From the NCBI GenBank assembly GCA_020845875.1, contig JADLEY010000014.1, positions 1 through 39,580 of the forward strand: a stretch of DNA of 39,580 bases, given 5' to 3'. The DNA comes from Candidatus Nomurabacteria bacterium. GTDB taxonomy: Bacteria; Patescibacteriota; Minisyncoccia; Phycocordibacterales; UBA9973. Below the pieces are notes generated by a model that was not told the origin of the DNA, did no database searches, and saw nothing but the letters and a program-made list of their open reading frames with translations. Made by a program: the position numbers and the translations under genes. This document shows positions 27,719-37,038 of the stretch, piece by piece. The stretch's first letter is position 1. Each line of letters begins with the position of its first letter.

Positions 27719-29704
27719 TTAGTTAATAACTTTGAACGGTGTTGCTGCATCAGAACCAAGACCAACAGTGTAGGAATTGATTGTTGCAGTGGATCCATCC
27801 ATAGCAGTAGCTGATGTAACTTCATCAACTGTCCATTCAATATCATTCAAGAGAGCTCGAACTTGTTTACTATCAGTCTGATTGGTACCAGATACGGTGA
27901 TAGTAAAGCGTGCCGTCTTTCCTTTAAGGATCTTGAAGAAGTTTTCTCCATTATAAGCGGTACCGTAAGCGGAGTTGTCTCCAGCTACGTTGTCAGTGAT
28001 ATTGGAGCAGTTGCTTGTACATACAATCGTACCTCCCTGTGAAGTAAGTGCTGCTCCAGCTGAATACTCTATTGAGTAGAGCGTGTCTACATCACCAGCG
28101 GTACTTGAAGATACAATATCTGCTACATCTTTGTTGATGTACACATCTTTCTTTCCGAAAGCAGTAACATCAACAACCCAAGTAAACTGAGCAATGTCAT
28201 TATTGGCGCTATCTACAGTGGTAATCTCTGTAGTTGGGCTTCCAACAATCGCTACACCAATACCATCGGTATAAAGTGTGTGAACCTTACCAGCAAATGA
28301 ACCGGTTTCGGTGAAGTCACCTTCATCATTACCAAATTCATCTTCGTACTTGGTGAGATCAACAGCAGTAACCTGGATAGTATCACCATTCTGGTAGCGA
28401 ACTTGATTGTTTGTGTCATCAAGATCAACCTTTACAGTGACCTCAACGGTATCGTCTGCATCAATATCGAGATTGATGTTATCAAACGTAACAGTTGCAC
28501 CAGTAACAGTTTCGGAGCCGATCAATGTTGAGCCTTCGTAAAGATAAGCCTTACGAGCAACATCAGTGATAGTGTCTGAAGTAGCAAGAGTAACGGTCAT
28601 TTCTTTAACGGTTACATCAACACCTTCATCTTCTTCAATCTCAAAGACACCGATAGTTACACCATTGGTGTCTGAAGAATCACTTACTTCGATCACTGAA
28701 GCATCAGGATCGTTGCTTGAAGATGAAATCGTCAAACTTGCCTCTTCTGGTGTGTCGATAGTAAAGTCATCCTCAAGATCTTCACCATCGGTAAAGATAA
28801 ATCCGGTACCATCAGTAAATCGGAATGAGTCCGTCTCTATACCGTACTGCCATGTTGCACCTTGATCTGCAGAATCAATAGTTGACGCTGCGTCAAAACG
28901 CACAGAAACATTGGTGGTTTCGTCTGATTCAAGAATTGCATTCAATCCAGAGAATCGGAGACGATACTCCTGAGATGTTGTTGTAAGAGTGCCGGCGCTG
29001 TACTCAGACCATGCGCTGCTTGAGCTAACATCCATAGATGCCACTTCTTTGCCCCCTACAAATACCGATGCTGAATCGAAGTATTTCCAAGGTTTTGATG
29101 AGTGGGCTCCTCCGTTAAGTTCTCCCATATAGAGATCGAAACGATCGAGACTAAGGTCCCCATCATTTTCAAGTTCAACATCAACAGAAACAAGTTCTAC
29201 ATCTTTCTGACCTTCACTAATGTCGCTCTTGTCAGCAGAAGCAATTGAAAAGTCCTTTACAGAACCTTCACCAGAAAGTGTGCCAGAAGAGCTACTTGAT
29301 CCTGTGCTGCAAGAAACACCAGTCAATGGAGAATATCCAGAGGTAGAGGTGCATCCAGCAGGAAGGTTAGAAGAACCAGTCGAAGAACCAGTTACTGTAG
29401 CAAGCTTTGCACCAGTCATAGCGCCAACGATACCGTCAGCTGTAAGACCGTTTGAAGCCTGGAAGCACTGTACTGCTACTTTGGTCTTTGGACCAAAGGT
29501 AGAAGTTTCGAGTCCAGGAGCGCCTGCTCCAACAGTAGCCACTTTACATGAAGTCATGTTAAGAGTCTGCTGGAGAGACATAACCTGAGCACCAGTCGAA
29601 CCCTGTTTGAGGGTGGTGGTGTGGTAGTAAGCAGCACTAGCAGAGATTGCAACAGCAAATACTCCGATGAATGCGCTTACAAATATTTTCTTTGTAATAG
29701 ACAT
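27719..29704 (-). CDS. PG-binding-domain surface protein, S-layer-like
   Basis: 661 aa; signal peptide, PG_binding_1 (LKQGSTGAQVMSLQQTLN ... FGPKTKVAVQCFQASNGLTADGIVGAMTGAKL), long Asp/Thr/Ser-rich beta region. Confidence 0.85.
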   Translation of the reverse strand: MSITKKIFVSAFIGVFAVAISASAAYYHTTTLKQGSTGAQVMSLQQTLNMTSCKVATVGAGAPGLETSTFGPKTKVAVQCFQASNGLTADGIVGAMTGAKLATVTGSSTGSSNLPAGCTSTSGYSPLTGVSCSTGSSSSSGTLSGEGSVKDFSIASADKSDISEGQKDVELVSVDVELENDGDLSLDRFDLYMGELNGGAHSSKPWKYFDSASVFVGGKEVASMDVSSSSAWSEYSAGTLTTTSQEYRLRFSGLNAILESDETTNVSVRFDAASTIDSADQGATWQYGIETDSFRFTDGTGFIFTDGEDLEDDFTIDTPEEASLTISSSSNDPDASVIEVSDSSDTNGVTIGVFEIEEDEGVDVTVKEMTVTLATSDTITDVARKAYLYEGSTLIGSETVTGATVTFDNINLDIDADDTVEVTVKVDLDDTNNQVRYQNGDTIQVTAVDLTKYEDEFGNDEGDFTETGSFAGKVHTLYTDGIGVAIVGSPTTEITTVDSANNDIAQFTWVVDVTAFGKKDVYINKDVADIVSSSTAGDVDTLYSIEYSAGAALTSQGGTIVCTSNCSNITDNVAGDNSAYGTAYNGENFFKILKGKTARFTITVSGTNQTDSKQVRALLNDIEWTVDEVTSATAMDGSTATINSYTVGLGSDAATPFKVIN

Positions 29705-29843
29705 AAATATTTATCGTTATTAATCCACCTATGAACATAAAGTGCGGCAGTTCGACAAAACATGCCTTTGATAGGTGGGATTGTCTGCAGCGGGAGCCTT
29801 TATCTCCCCCACCGCAAACGAATAAACAGAATCTCATATATAC

Positions 29844-29871
29844 ATAATATATATGACATCTGCCGTGTCGA
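29844..29871 (-). promoter_or_regulatory. Promoter of S-layer-like gene
   Basis: Minus strand TCGACA-N16-TATTAT, giving a 5' leader of about 130 nt. Confidence 0.5.
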
Positions 29872-30159
29872 CAGGGCCGATATCGCCCAGCCATAGATTG
29901 TTCTATCGCTGGGAATATGACCGTCGAAAACTAGTAATTTACGGAAGAATCGTACACTATTTCGTTTTCAACGATCACGATTGCGTGGCTTGCGCCACAC
30001 CGTCTATTGCACAACGCAAAGACTTCACCATAATAGCACATATCCCTTACAGGGACTAGTACTCTTATGATTGGGAACAGTATATCGTACCCAATCTCTG
30101 GAGTGCAAAAACGGTGTGGAAATCCACGTATTTATGGAGACGCCTCAGTATGAGAGGTA

Positions 30160-30792
30160 TTACAGTTGAATAGGCAAGTAGAGACTCCAGCGCTTGTTGC
30201 CATGTTTCCTAATTTTACCAGAAGAAACAAGTGTCCCAAGCTCACGTTGGATAGTCTTTTCGCTCACATCAGGAAAAAGGGTCGAAATGTCCTTTATGTT
30301 TGCCGACTTACGATCATTGATATAAGAGACAATCTTTTCCTGTCGTCTTTCTTTATCTCCGTTTGACGTCTTTTTTCTCTTTGGTTCTGATTGTGCTGTT
30401 TTAAGGATTTGTTTTGACATAAAGGACATATCGTTTATGTCTTTTTTCTGTTGTTCGTGTCCTTTTGTTTCAAAGGTCATTGGAGGAAAGAGTGCTATCA
30501 ATTCTGCATTACTGTTATCGTACCCCGAAAAATAGCGAAGTTCGGATTCAATAATAGAAACATTTTTCTCACTGACCAACCCAGAGAGGCCTGCTGCACC
30601 GATAAGCGTCAAAATACGATTAACCACTTCGCGAACAAATAACTCATCGCTCTCTATCAGTTGCACTGCAAGGTCTCGAAGCTCAATACGAAGAGGGTCA
30701 CTCTCTGGTAAATGGCGTGTAATCAAAAAGAGGGCCGCAATCATTTTTTGTCCTTTTGAGAGAAACCCTGCTTTCCCTTGAAATCTCAACAT
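30160..30792 (-). CDS. HTH (DeoR/wHTH-like) DNA-binding protein
   Basis: 210 aa; C-terminal RRQEKIVSYINDRKSANIKDISTLFPDVSEKTIQRELGTLVSSGKIRKHGNKRWSLY. Confidence 0.75.
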   Translation of the reverse strand: MLRFQGKAGFLSKGQKMIAALFLITRHLPESDPLRIELRDLAVQLIESDELFVREVVNRILTLIGAAGLSGLVSEKNVSIIESELRYFSGYDNSNAELIALFPPMTFETKGHEQQKKDINDMSFMSKQILKTAQSEPKRKKTSNGDKERRQEKIVSYINDRKSANIKDISTLFPDVSEKTIQRELGTLVSSGKIRKHGNKRWSLYLPIQL

Positions 30793-30824
30793 ATACAGTA
30801 AGTCCTTTATGTCTTATAGAAACT

Positions 30825-30841
30825 GTCCTTTTATAACGGAC
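30825..30841. promoter_or_regulatory. Quasi-palindromic operator candidate
   Basis: GTCCTTTTATAACGGAC (GTCCnTTnAnAAnGGAC); half-sites GTCCTTTATGTC at 30802 and TTTAACGGAC at 30853. Confidence 0.45.
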
Positions 30842-30971
30842 GGTGTTGAAAGTTTAACGGACAAAAAGTTATTTGTACAGCGTAACACTGTGTTCAAATA
30901 ATCCTTATAAATACATAGTTTTTTATTAGCAACGCTGATATACTCTTGCAATACAACGCGCTAATAAGAAC

Positions 30972-33179
30972 ATGGCAAAAAAGAAAAACGGTTCACAAAA
31001 GAAAAATGCTGTCGCTCCTGCCGCAAAAAACCATATCCCCGTAGGTCTTTTATTTATACTCTGCGGGATCCTTGCAGGAGGCGGAATGCTCGGTAAAGCA
31101 GGTGTCGGTGGAGAGCTCTTTTCGACGTTTGCGACATGGTTCCTTGGTAAAGGCGCTGTTCTCTTTCCGCTTGTCTTCTTGATGATCGGGATTTCTATTG
31201 TCTTCAAAAAACACTTTGAGATAACGACAAAGCAGCTCATTTCTGGCACCATCGGTATGGTAACACTCTTGGGGCTCCTTTCTGTAGGAGAAAAACATCA
31301 CTATGGTGGCATCTTTGGTGAATCAGTAGCACTTCCCTTCGTGGCGGCATTTGACCGCACCTTTGGCAGTATTGTGCTGGTCTTTATTACACTTGGCTCG
31401 TTTGCGCTCTTCTTTGACCACACACCGCAAGTTCTTCCTTTTCTCTCTCGCCTCAAAGAAAAGCTTCGTTCACTTTTTTCATTCCACATCGACAGTGATG
31501 ATGACGATAGTGAAAAAGATTCAATAGTGACACTCTCTCCTGAGGAGTACCTCGACACCTCTGTAAAAGAAACAGCCTCAACAACGGAGGTATCAGTAAA
31601 AGAAAAAGAAATGAGAGTGACTGACGCCTCTTCTAATAACGAATTTTCTCTTAGTACCAAGACACAGAGACGATTTGGTACTTACACTCCGCCCGCACTT
31701 TCCCTTCTTGAATCAGATCGAGGCAAAGCGAACGTCGGTGATGTGAAGGCTAATGCCAATATCATCCGCCGTACTCTTGCAAACTTCGGTATCGAGGTTG
31801 AAATGGACGAAGTCACTATCGGCCCCACTGTCACCCGCTACGCACTCAAGCCAGCGCAAGGCGTAAAACTCTCGCGTATCGTCGGCTTGCAGTCAGACCT
31901 CGCTCTCGCGCTCGCAGCGCACCCTATTCGTATCGAAGCCCCTATCCCTGGTAAAAGCCTTGTAGGCATCGAAATCCCTAATAAAACCAAGGCGACTGTC
32001 GGACTCGCCTCGCTCCTTTCTGATCCGTCATTCCATTCTGATGTCCCACTTCTCGCTGGTATCGGACGCAATATTGCTGGTAAGCCGGTCTTTAAATCCA
32101 TTGCCAAGATGCCGCACCTTCTTATTGCTGGTACGACTGGTTCTGGTAAATCAGTAACTATTCACGCAATCATCACTAGTCTTCTCTACCGTCATGGTCC
32201 TGATGACCTGCGCTTCATCTTCGTCGACCCGAAGCGAGTCGAACTCACACTCTACAATACTATCCCCCACCTCCTAACACCAGTGATTACTGATTCAAAG
32301 AAGGCAATCCTTGCTCTTAAATGGGCAGCAAGTGAGATGAATCGCCGTTACGATATTCTCGAAGCAGAGAGTGTACGCGATATCGGCTCATATCATAAGA
32401 AAGTTGCAACAGGGAAAGTAAAAACAGGAGACGGTAGTGAGCCAGACCGCATGCCGTATATCGTGATCGTTATCGACGAACTTGCCGATATTATGCAGGC
32501 GTACCCGCGAGAGCTAGAAGCTGCTATTGTACGCCTCGCACAAATGTCGCGTGCAGTTGGTATCCACCTCATACTCTCGACCCAACGTCCTGAAGTCAAT
32601 GTCATTACAGGTCTTATTAAAGCAAATGTCCCAAGTCGCATCGCGCTGCGCGTACCGACACAGATCGATTCGCGCACTATCCTTGATGCTGCTGGTGCTG
32701 AGAAACTCCTCGGACAAGGAGATATGCTTGCTATCGTCGGCGACAATCAGGCAGAGCGCCTCCAGAGTGCCTTTATTACTGAAGATGAAGTGAAGAGTGT
32801 GGTATCATATCTAAAAAACGCGTACAAAGACGATGTACGTGACTCAATTGAACTCTCTGGTTCCGTATCGGGAGACAAAACGATGTTTTCTGACGACATG
32901 GACGGTGGTGAAGATGACGATCTCTACGAAGATGCGCGCCAAGTTGTTGTCGAAGCAGGAAAAGCGTCTACCTCCTATATTCAACGCAAGCTCAAGGTCG
33001 GATATTCGAGGGCTGCACGCCTTATGGATATACTAGAAGAGCGTGGCGTCATCGGTCCTGCCGATGGTTCCAAACCGAGAGATGTGCTCGTAGACAGAGT
33101 GAAAAACTCAACAATTGATCAGGTAGCTGAGGACATTGCTCGTAAAAACGAAACTGCCGAAGAAGACGAAACAGTATAG
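30972..33179 (+). CDS. ftsK: DNA translocase FtsK
   Basis: 735 aa; 4 N-terminal TMs, AGTTGSGKSVTIHAII, FVDPKRVELTLY, C-terminal gamma winged helix. Confidence 0.96.
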   Translation: MAKKKNGSQKKNAVAPAAKNHIPVGLLFILCGILAGGGMLGKAGVGGELFSTFATWFLGKGAVLFPLVFLMIGISIVFKKHFEITTKQLISGTIGMVTLLGLLSVGEKHHYGGIFGESVALPFVAAFDRTFGSIVLVFITLGSFALFFDHTPQVLPFLSRLKEKLRSLFSFHIDSDDDDSEKDSIVTLSPEEYLDTSVKETASTTEVSVKEKEMRVTDASSNNEFSLSTKTQRRFGTYTPPALSLLESDRGKANVGDVKANANIIRRTLANFGIEVEMDEVTIGPTVTRYALKPAQGVKLSRIVGLQSDLALALAAHPIRIEAPIPGKSLVGIEIPNKTKATVGLASLLSDPSFHSDVPLLAGIGRNIAGKPVFKSIAKMPHLLIAGTTGSGKSVTIHAIITSLLYRHGPDDLRFIFVDPKRVELTLYNTIPHLLTPVITDSKKAILALKWAASEMNRRYDILEAESVRDIGSYHKKVATGKVKTGDGSEPDRMPYIVIVIDELADIMQAYPRELEAAIVRLAQMSRAVGIHLILSTQRPEVNVITGLIKANVPSRIALRVPTQIDSRTILDAAGAEKLLGQGDMLAIVGDNQAERLQSAFITEDEVKSVVSYLKNAYKDDVRDSIELSGSVSGDKTMFSDDMDGGEDDDLYEDARQVVVEAGKASTSYIQRKLKVGYSRAARLMDILEERGVIGPADGSKPRDVLVDRVKNSTIDQVAEDIARKNETAEEDETV

Positions 33180-33185
33180 ATCACC

Positions 33186-33587
33186 ATGCGCTATTCCAAT
33201 AAACAATTCCCGGCCCCTCTCACTCTCCTCATCGGATTGTTTGTGTTCAGTATCGGCGTCTTCACTATCCGCAATTCGCGCGATATTCTCTTTGGAACAC
33301 CACTGTCGGTGCAGATTGCTTCCGATGGGACAACGCTCAACGACGGCTTCCTTCCTTTTTCGGGAAACGCAGGTCATGCGCGGACACTTTCAGTAAACGG
33401 GCGTCCTCTTACCATTGATCGAGAAGGAAACTTTTCAGACGGACTGCTTCTCTCCCCTGGATACAATGTAGTAGAGGTTGCTTCGGAAAACCAATTTGGA
33501 AAGCAGAGCGTGCGCACATACCACTTGGTGTTCGACCAAGAGCACTCAGTGGCGCGTGCACTCGACAAAGAGACGTATCGCTATTAG
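33186..33587 (+). CDS. Membrane-anchored Ig-like small protein between ftsK and recA
   Basis: 133 aa; N-terminal [40 protein letters not shown]. Confidence 0.8.
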   Translation: MRYSNKQFPAPLTLLIGLFVFSIGVFTIRNSRDILFGTPLSVQIASDGTTLNDGFLPFSGNAGHARTLSVNGRPLTIDREGNFSDGLLLSPGYNVVEVASENQFGKQSVRTYHLVFDQEHSVARALDKETYRY

Positions 33588-33609
33588 TGGAAGAGCTAAC
33601 ACAAGACAT

Positions 33610-34671
33610 ATGGCAGTAGCAAAAAAAACAAAAGCAAAAAAGGAACCAAAAGAAGATGGTGCATCCATTGATGAAACAATTCGTTCTATCCAGACAAAGT
33701 TTGGAGAAGGTGCAATTATGAAACTCGGTGAAGCGCCAAAAGTAGATGTCGGCACTATTTCAACCGGCTCTATCGGACTCGATATCGCCCTTGGTATCGG
33801 CGGACTTCCCCGTGGACGCATCATTGAGATTTTTGGCCCAGAATCATCGGGTAAAACGACACTCGCGCTCCATGTGGTCTCCGAAGCACAAAAGAAGGGT
33901 GGTATCTGTGCATATATCGACGCAGAACACGCAATGGATCCTGAATACGCAGGGAAAATCGGTGTCGATACCAAACAACTCCTTATCTCGCAGCCCGACA
34001 CCGGAGAGCAAGCACTTGATATTGCTGAGTCGCTTATCCGAAGCGGCAAGATAGATGTCGTGGTTATTGATTCCGTTGCTGCGCTCACTCCTCGTGCCGA
34101 AATCGAGGGCGATATGGATCAGCAACATGTTGGCCGCCAGGCACGTCTCATGAGTCAGGCACTTCGCAAGATGACTGCACTCGTCGCTCGCAGCAAGACC
34201 ATCGTCATCTTTATCAACCAAATCCGCATGCAGATCGGCGTCATGTTTGGTAATCCTGAAACAACCCCAGGAGGAAAGGCCCTCAAGTTTTATACGTCAG
34301 TCCGTCTTGATATCCGCCGTATCGCGCAGATAAAGAAGGGCGAAGAAGTAGTCGGCAGTCGCACGCGCGTGAAAGTCGTGAAAAACAAAGTTGCTGCCCC
34401 ATTCAAACAGACAGAGTTTGATATCATCTACGGCGAAGGTATCTCGCTCGAAGGAGAACTCATCGCGCTCGGTGAAAAGCTTGGCGTCGTTACCAAGAGC
34501 GGTACCAGCTATACCTACGTACCTGACGGCGACAAAGAAGAAGTAAAACTCGGACGCGGCTACGACTCAACGCGTGTCTTTATGCGCGAAAATCCAAAAG
34601 TCCGCGACGCTATTCTCAAAGACGTCCGTAAGCGCATGAAGGAAGTAGTAATGGAAAGCGCAGGAGAATAA
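33610..34671 (+). CDS. recA: Recombinase RecA
   Basis: 353 aa from [64 protein letters not shown]. Start reassigned from 33478. Confidence 0.97.
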   Translation: MAVAKKTKAKKEPKEDGASIDETIRSIQTKFGEGAIMKLGEAPKVDVGTISTGSIGLDIALGIGGLPRGRIIEIFGPESSGKTTLALHVVSEAQKKGGICAYIDAEHAMDPEYAGKIGVDTKQLLISQPDTGEQALDIAESLIRSGKIDVVVIDSVAALTPRAEIEGDMDQQHVGRQARLMSQALRKMTALVARSKTIVIFINQIRMQIGVMFGNPETTPGGKALKFYTSVRLDIRRIAQIKKGEEVVGSRTRVKVVKNKVAAPFKQTEFDIIYGEGISLEGELIALGEKLGVVTKSGTSYTYVPDGDKEEVKLGRGYDSTRVFMRENPKVRDAILKDVRKRMKEVVMESAGE

Positions 34672-34686
34672 AGAGTTCCTTTCTCT

Positions 34687-34735
34687 ATAGCCATAAAAAC
34701 AGCACAGAAAATTTCTGTGCTGTTTTTATGGCTAT
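34687..34735. terminator. Long palindromic terminator
   Basis: 24-nt perfect arms atagccataaaaacagcacagaaa / tttctgtgctgtttttatggctat. Confidence 0.85.
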
Positions 34736-34777
34736 GCGAACAAAATGCGATTTCAGAACAAAGTAAATCCCTCTAGT

Positions 34778-34805
34778 TTGCGTTTTGAAATGGGATTTGT
34801 ATAAT
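34778..34805 (+). promoter_or_regulatory. Promoter of efp
   Basis: TTGCGT-N16-TATAAT, -10 box 9 nt before ATG. Confidence 0.65.
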
Positions 34806-34814
34806 GTCGAAACT

Positions 34815-35399
34815 ATGTCAATGCTTGAATACAACGAAGTAAAGGAGCGTAAGATTATTCTTTGGGAAGGGCAGCCGTTTGAAGTGATTCACTCGCACGT
34901 CTTCCGCAAGCAACAGCGCAAGCCGGTCAATGCGACCAAGCTTAAAAATCTCATCACCGGTCGCGTGGCAGAAGTCTCCTTTGCCTCATCAGACAAAATA
35001 GAAGAGGCGGATATCATCACTCGCCCAGTGAAATATCTCTATACCAACAAGGGTGAAGTATGGCTCTGTGATATCAAGGACCCGAGCAAGCGCTTCACTA
35101 TCAAGGAAGAAATTGCGGGAGAAAAGATGAAGTTTATCAAGCAAAATACCGAAATAGAACTCATAGTCTTTACCAACGATGATGACGAAGAACTCGTCAT
35201 TGGAGTCAAAACGCCGATCAAAGTAGAGTTGCACGTAAAGGAAGCACCTCCATCCATCAAGGGCTCCACCGTCACTGGTGGTACAAAAATCATCACCCTA
35301 GAGACAGGAGCTACCGTCAACGCCCCCCTCTTCATCGAAGAGGGAGAAATCATTCGCGTCAACACAGAAACTGGCGAATACGTCGAGCGAGTAAATTAA
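34815..35399 (+). CDS. efp: Elongation factor P
   Basis: KIILWEGQPFEVIHSHVFRKQQRKPVNATKLKNLITGR..., C-terminal APLFIEEGEIIRVNTETGEYVERVN. Start MSMLEYNEV at 34815. Confidence 0.95.
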   Translation: MSMLEYNEVKERKIILWEGQPFEVIHSHVFRKQQRKPVNATKLKNLITGRVAEVSFASSDKIEEADIITRPVKYLYTNKGEVWLCDIKDPSKRFTIKEEIAGEKMKFIKQNTEIELIVFTNDDDEELVIGVKTPIKVELHVKEAPPSIKGSTVTGGTKIITLETGATVNAPLFIEEGEIIRVNTETGEYVERVN

Positions 35400-35419
35400 C
35401 CTAGAAAGACAGTCCTAGA

Positions 35420-36607
35420 TTACGGGTGACTATTTCCACAGGCCAGGACTCCTGTATGCCCATAAGCTCCTCCATTGTCGTAGCAACCCAGATAGACATA
35501 TGATCCGCCACAATTACCAATATACTGCGCCCCTTCTCCTTGGTGAGAGATTTGTACGTAACCCACGTTAGTACACCATGTAGGTTGAATAGCAGAACTC
35601 TGTTCTATATTACTCATAAGATATGGTGTAATACTTGTATCTATACAAGGTAGAAGATATCCCGTTTCTGGTGACCAGCAAGGAGTTTTGTTGTGCACAA
35701 GATATTCATCAGCATAATATGTACGATCCCCTGAGAGAACAAAGTTATAAAGTGGAGTATTCTGAGAAACTTTTTCCGAAGTGATCATCTCAATTTTTTC
35801 TGTACCGTGCTCAGTGATTAATTCATCTCCTTCCTCGAGCTTTGTCACCTTGATACCAATATTTTCTTTTTTTGTTTTTTCTGGATTGAGAGACTTCCAT
35901 CCTTCAGTCGTCATAAAAGGGTGTTCTGCGGTCACAAACGGTTTTTCTCCGTTAAATCCATAAATGATGCCGTCAGACTTTGGAGGTCGATGAAACGCAA
36001 GCACTGTATTGTTGCCTGTCTCCCCTTTGAGTACATCACCTATTTTAACATCCTCGATAAGCTTATACGTCCCGTCCGCCATGGTCACTTTTGTTCCTGC
36101 AATAAAACAAGCGTAGAGTGACTGCCACCCGCCAGATCCTCCAGGAATTCCTGGTTCTCCTTCATCGTCATCATCAGGAATCTCAGTATCAGGAACAATC
36201 ACTGGCATACAAGTAGTGATTTTTCCCGTGTTGTCTGAACATAAATACTTTGGCCCTGCAAGGGAAAGTACATAAGTACTACCATCTATTACTTTTGTAT
36301 CTTGCCATACTGATAGCGTATTGGTAGCAAATATGTCGTTTTGATTAGTAACATCATCAATATCAAGAAGTGACCCAGGGATTGCTTCTCCGCCTCCCTT
36401 AGCCTGAGAGGTTTGGCTGACATTGAGCAAATTCTTTACGTCATTATTTGGAGGAGTAGCAGTTGGAGGAAACCATGAAGAGTTACTGGGATCAAATTGC
36501 GCATCTACCAAACCAACTCCTATAGCACAGATCAATAGAAGTACTGCAACTGGTAGTTTTGAAAAAAACTTATTAAAAGTTTGACGAAATGATGAATAAG
36601 AAATCAT
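35420..36607 (-). CDS. Secreted protein: N-terminal 'LLDID' family module, Hint (intein-like) domain, Cys-rich C-terminus
   Basis: 395 aa; TM; Hint signature at residues 167-306: CFIAGTKVTMADGTYKLIEDVKIGD ... VTAEHPFMTTEGW ... YNFVLSGDRTYYADEYLVHN. Confidence 0.88.
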   Translation of the reverse strand: MISYSSFRQTFNKFFSKLPVAVLLLICAIGVGLVDAQFDPSNSSWFPPTATPPNNDVKNLLNVSQTSQAKGGGEAIPGSLLDIDDVTNQNDIFATNTLSVWQDTKVIDGSTYVLSLAGPKYLCSDNTGKITTCMPVIVPDTEIPDDDDEGEPGIPGGSGGWQSLYACFIAGTKVTMADGTYKLIEDVKIGDVLKGETGNNTVLAFHRPPKSDGIIYGFNGEKPFVTAEHPFMTTEGWKSLNPEKTKKENIGIKVTKLEEGDELITEHGTEKIEMITSEKVSQNTPLYNFVLSGDRTYYADEYLVHNKTPCWSPETGYLLPCIDTSITPYLMSNIEQSSAIQPTWCTNVGYVQISHQGEGAQYIGNCGGSYVYLGCYDNGGAYGHTGVLACGNSHP

Positions 36608-36628
36608 AGGTTTTTAACAATTGAATAA

Positions 36629-37021
36629 TTAAGGTTTTGGAACAGCAGGACAATCTGTAGTAAATTTGTGATCAGGATTGATGCACACATTCACTGAAGA
36701 AATATCATTGCCTTCCATTGTGTGAATAAAATAATCACCAACCACTTGAGTACTATTCCACACCGCGACATTATGTGCCGAAAGCGTTCCATCAATATCA
36801 AGAAGTGCTGGAAGCGACGCGACGCCATTTCCTCCTTTCTTTTGGAGTTCGGAAGCCGAATTAAGCACTACACTCTTGTTACCAGAAGGGGCAGAAGTCG
36901 ATGGTCCTATCCATGCGCCTACATACCCAATACCGATCGCAAACACAAGAAGAGTGAAAAACACACTAATTTTAATCGTAGAATCAGAAATATTTTTTTT
37001 AATAAAAGAGAATTTGTTCAT
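36629..37021 (-). CDS. Secreted 'LLDIDG' family paralog
   Basis: MNKFSFIKKNISDSTIKISVFFTLLVFAIGIGYVGAW TM; ...LPALLDIDGTLSAHNVAVWNSTQVVGDY...VCINPDHKFTTDCP. Start at 37021. Confidence 0.75.
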   Translation of the reverse strand: MNKFSFIKKNISDSTIKISVFFTLLVFAIGIGYVGAWIGPSTSAPSGNKSVVLNSASELQKKGGNGVASLPALLDIDGTLSAHNVAVWNSTQVVGDYFIHTMEGNDISSVNVCINPDHKFTTDCPAVPKP

Positions 37022-37038
37022 AACAATAACTTTACTAT

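Noticed and set aside
33546-34088. 180 aa minus-strand ORF
   Set aside because: Antisense to recA; shadow ORF.
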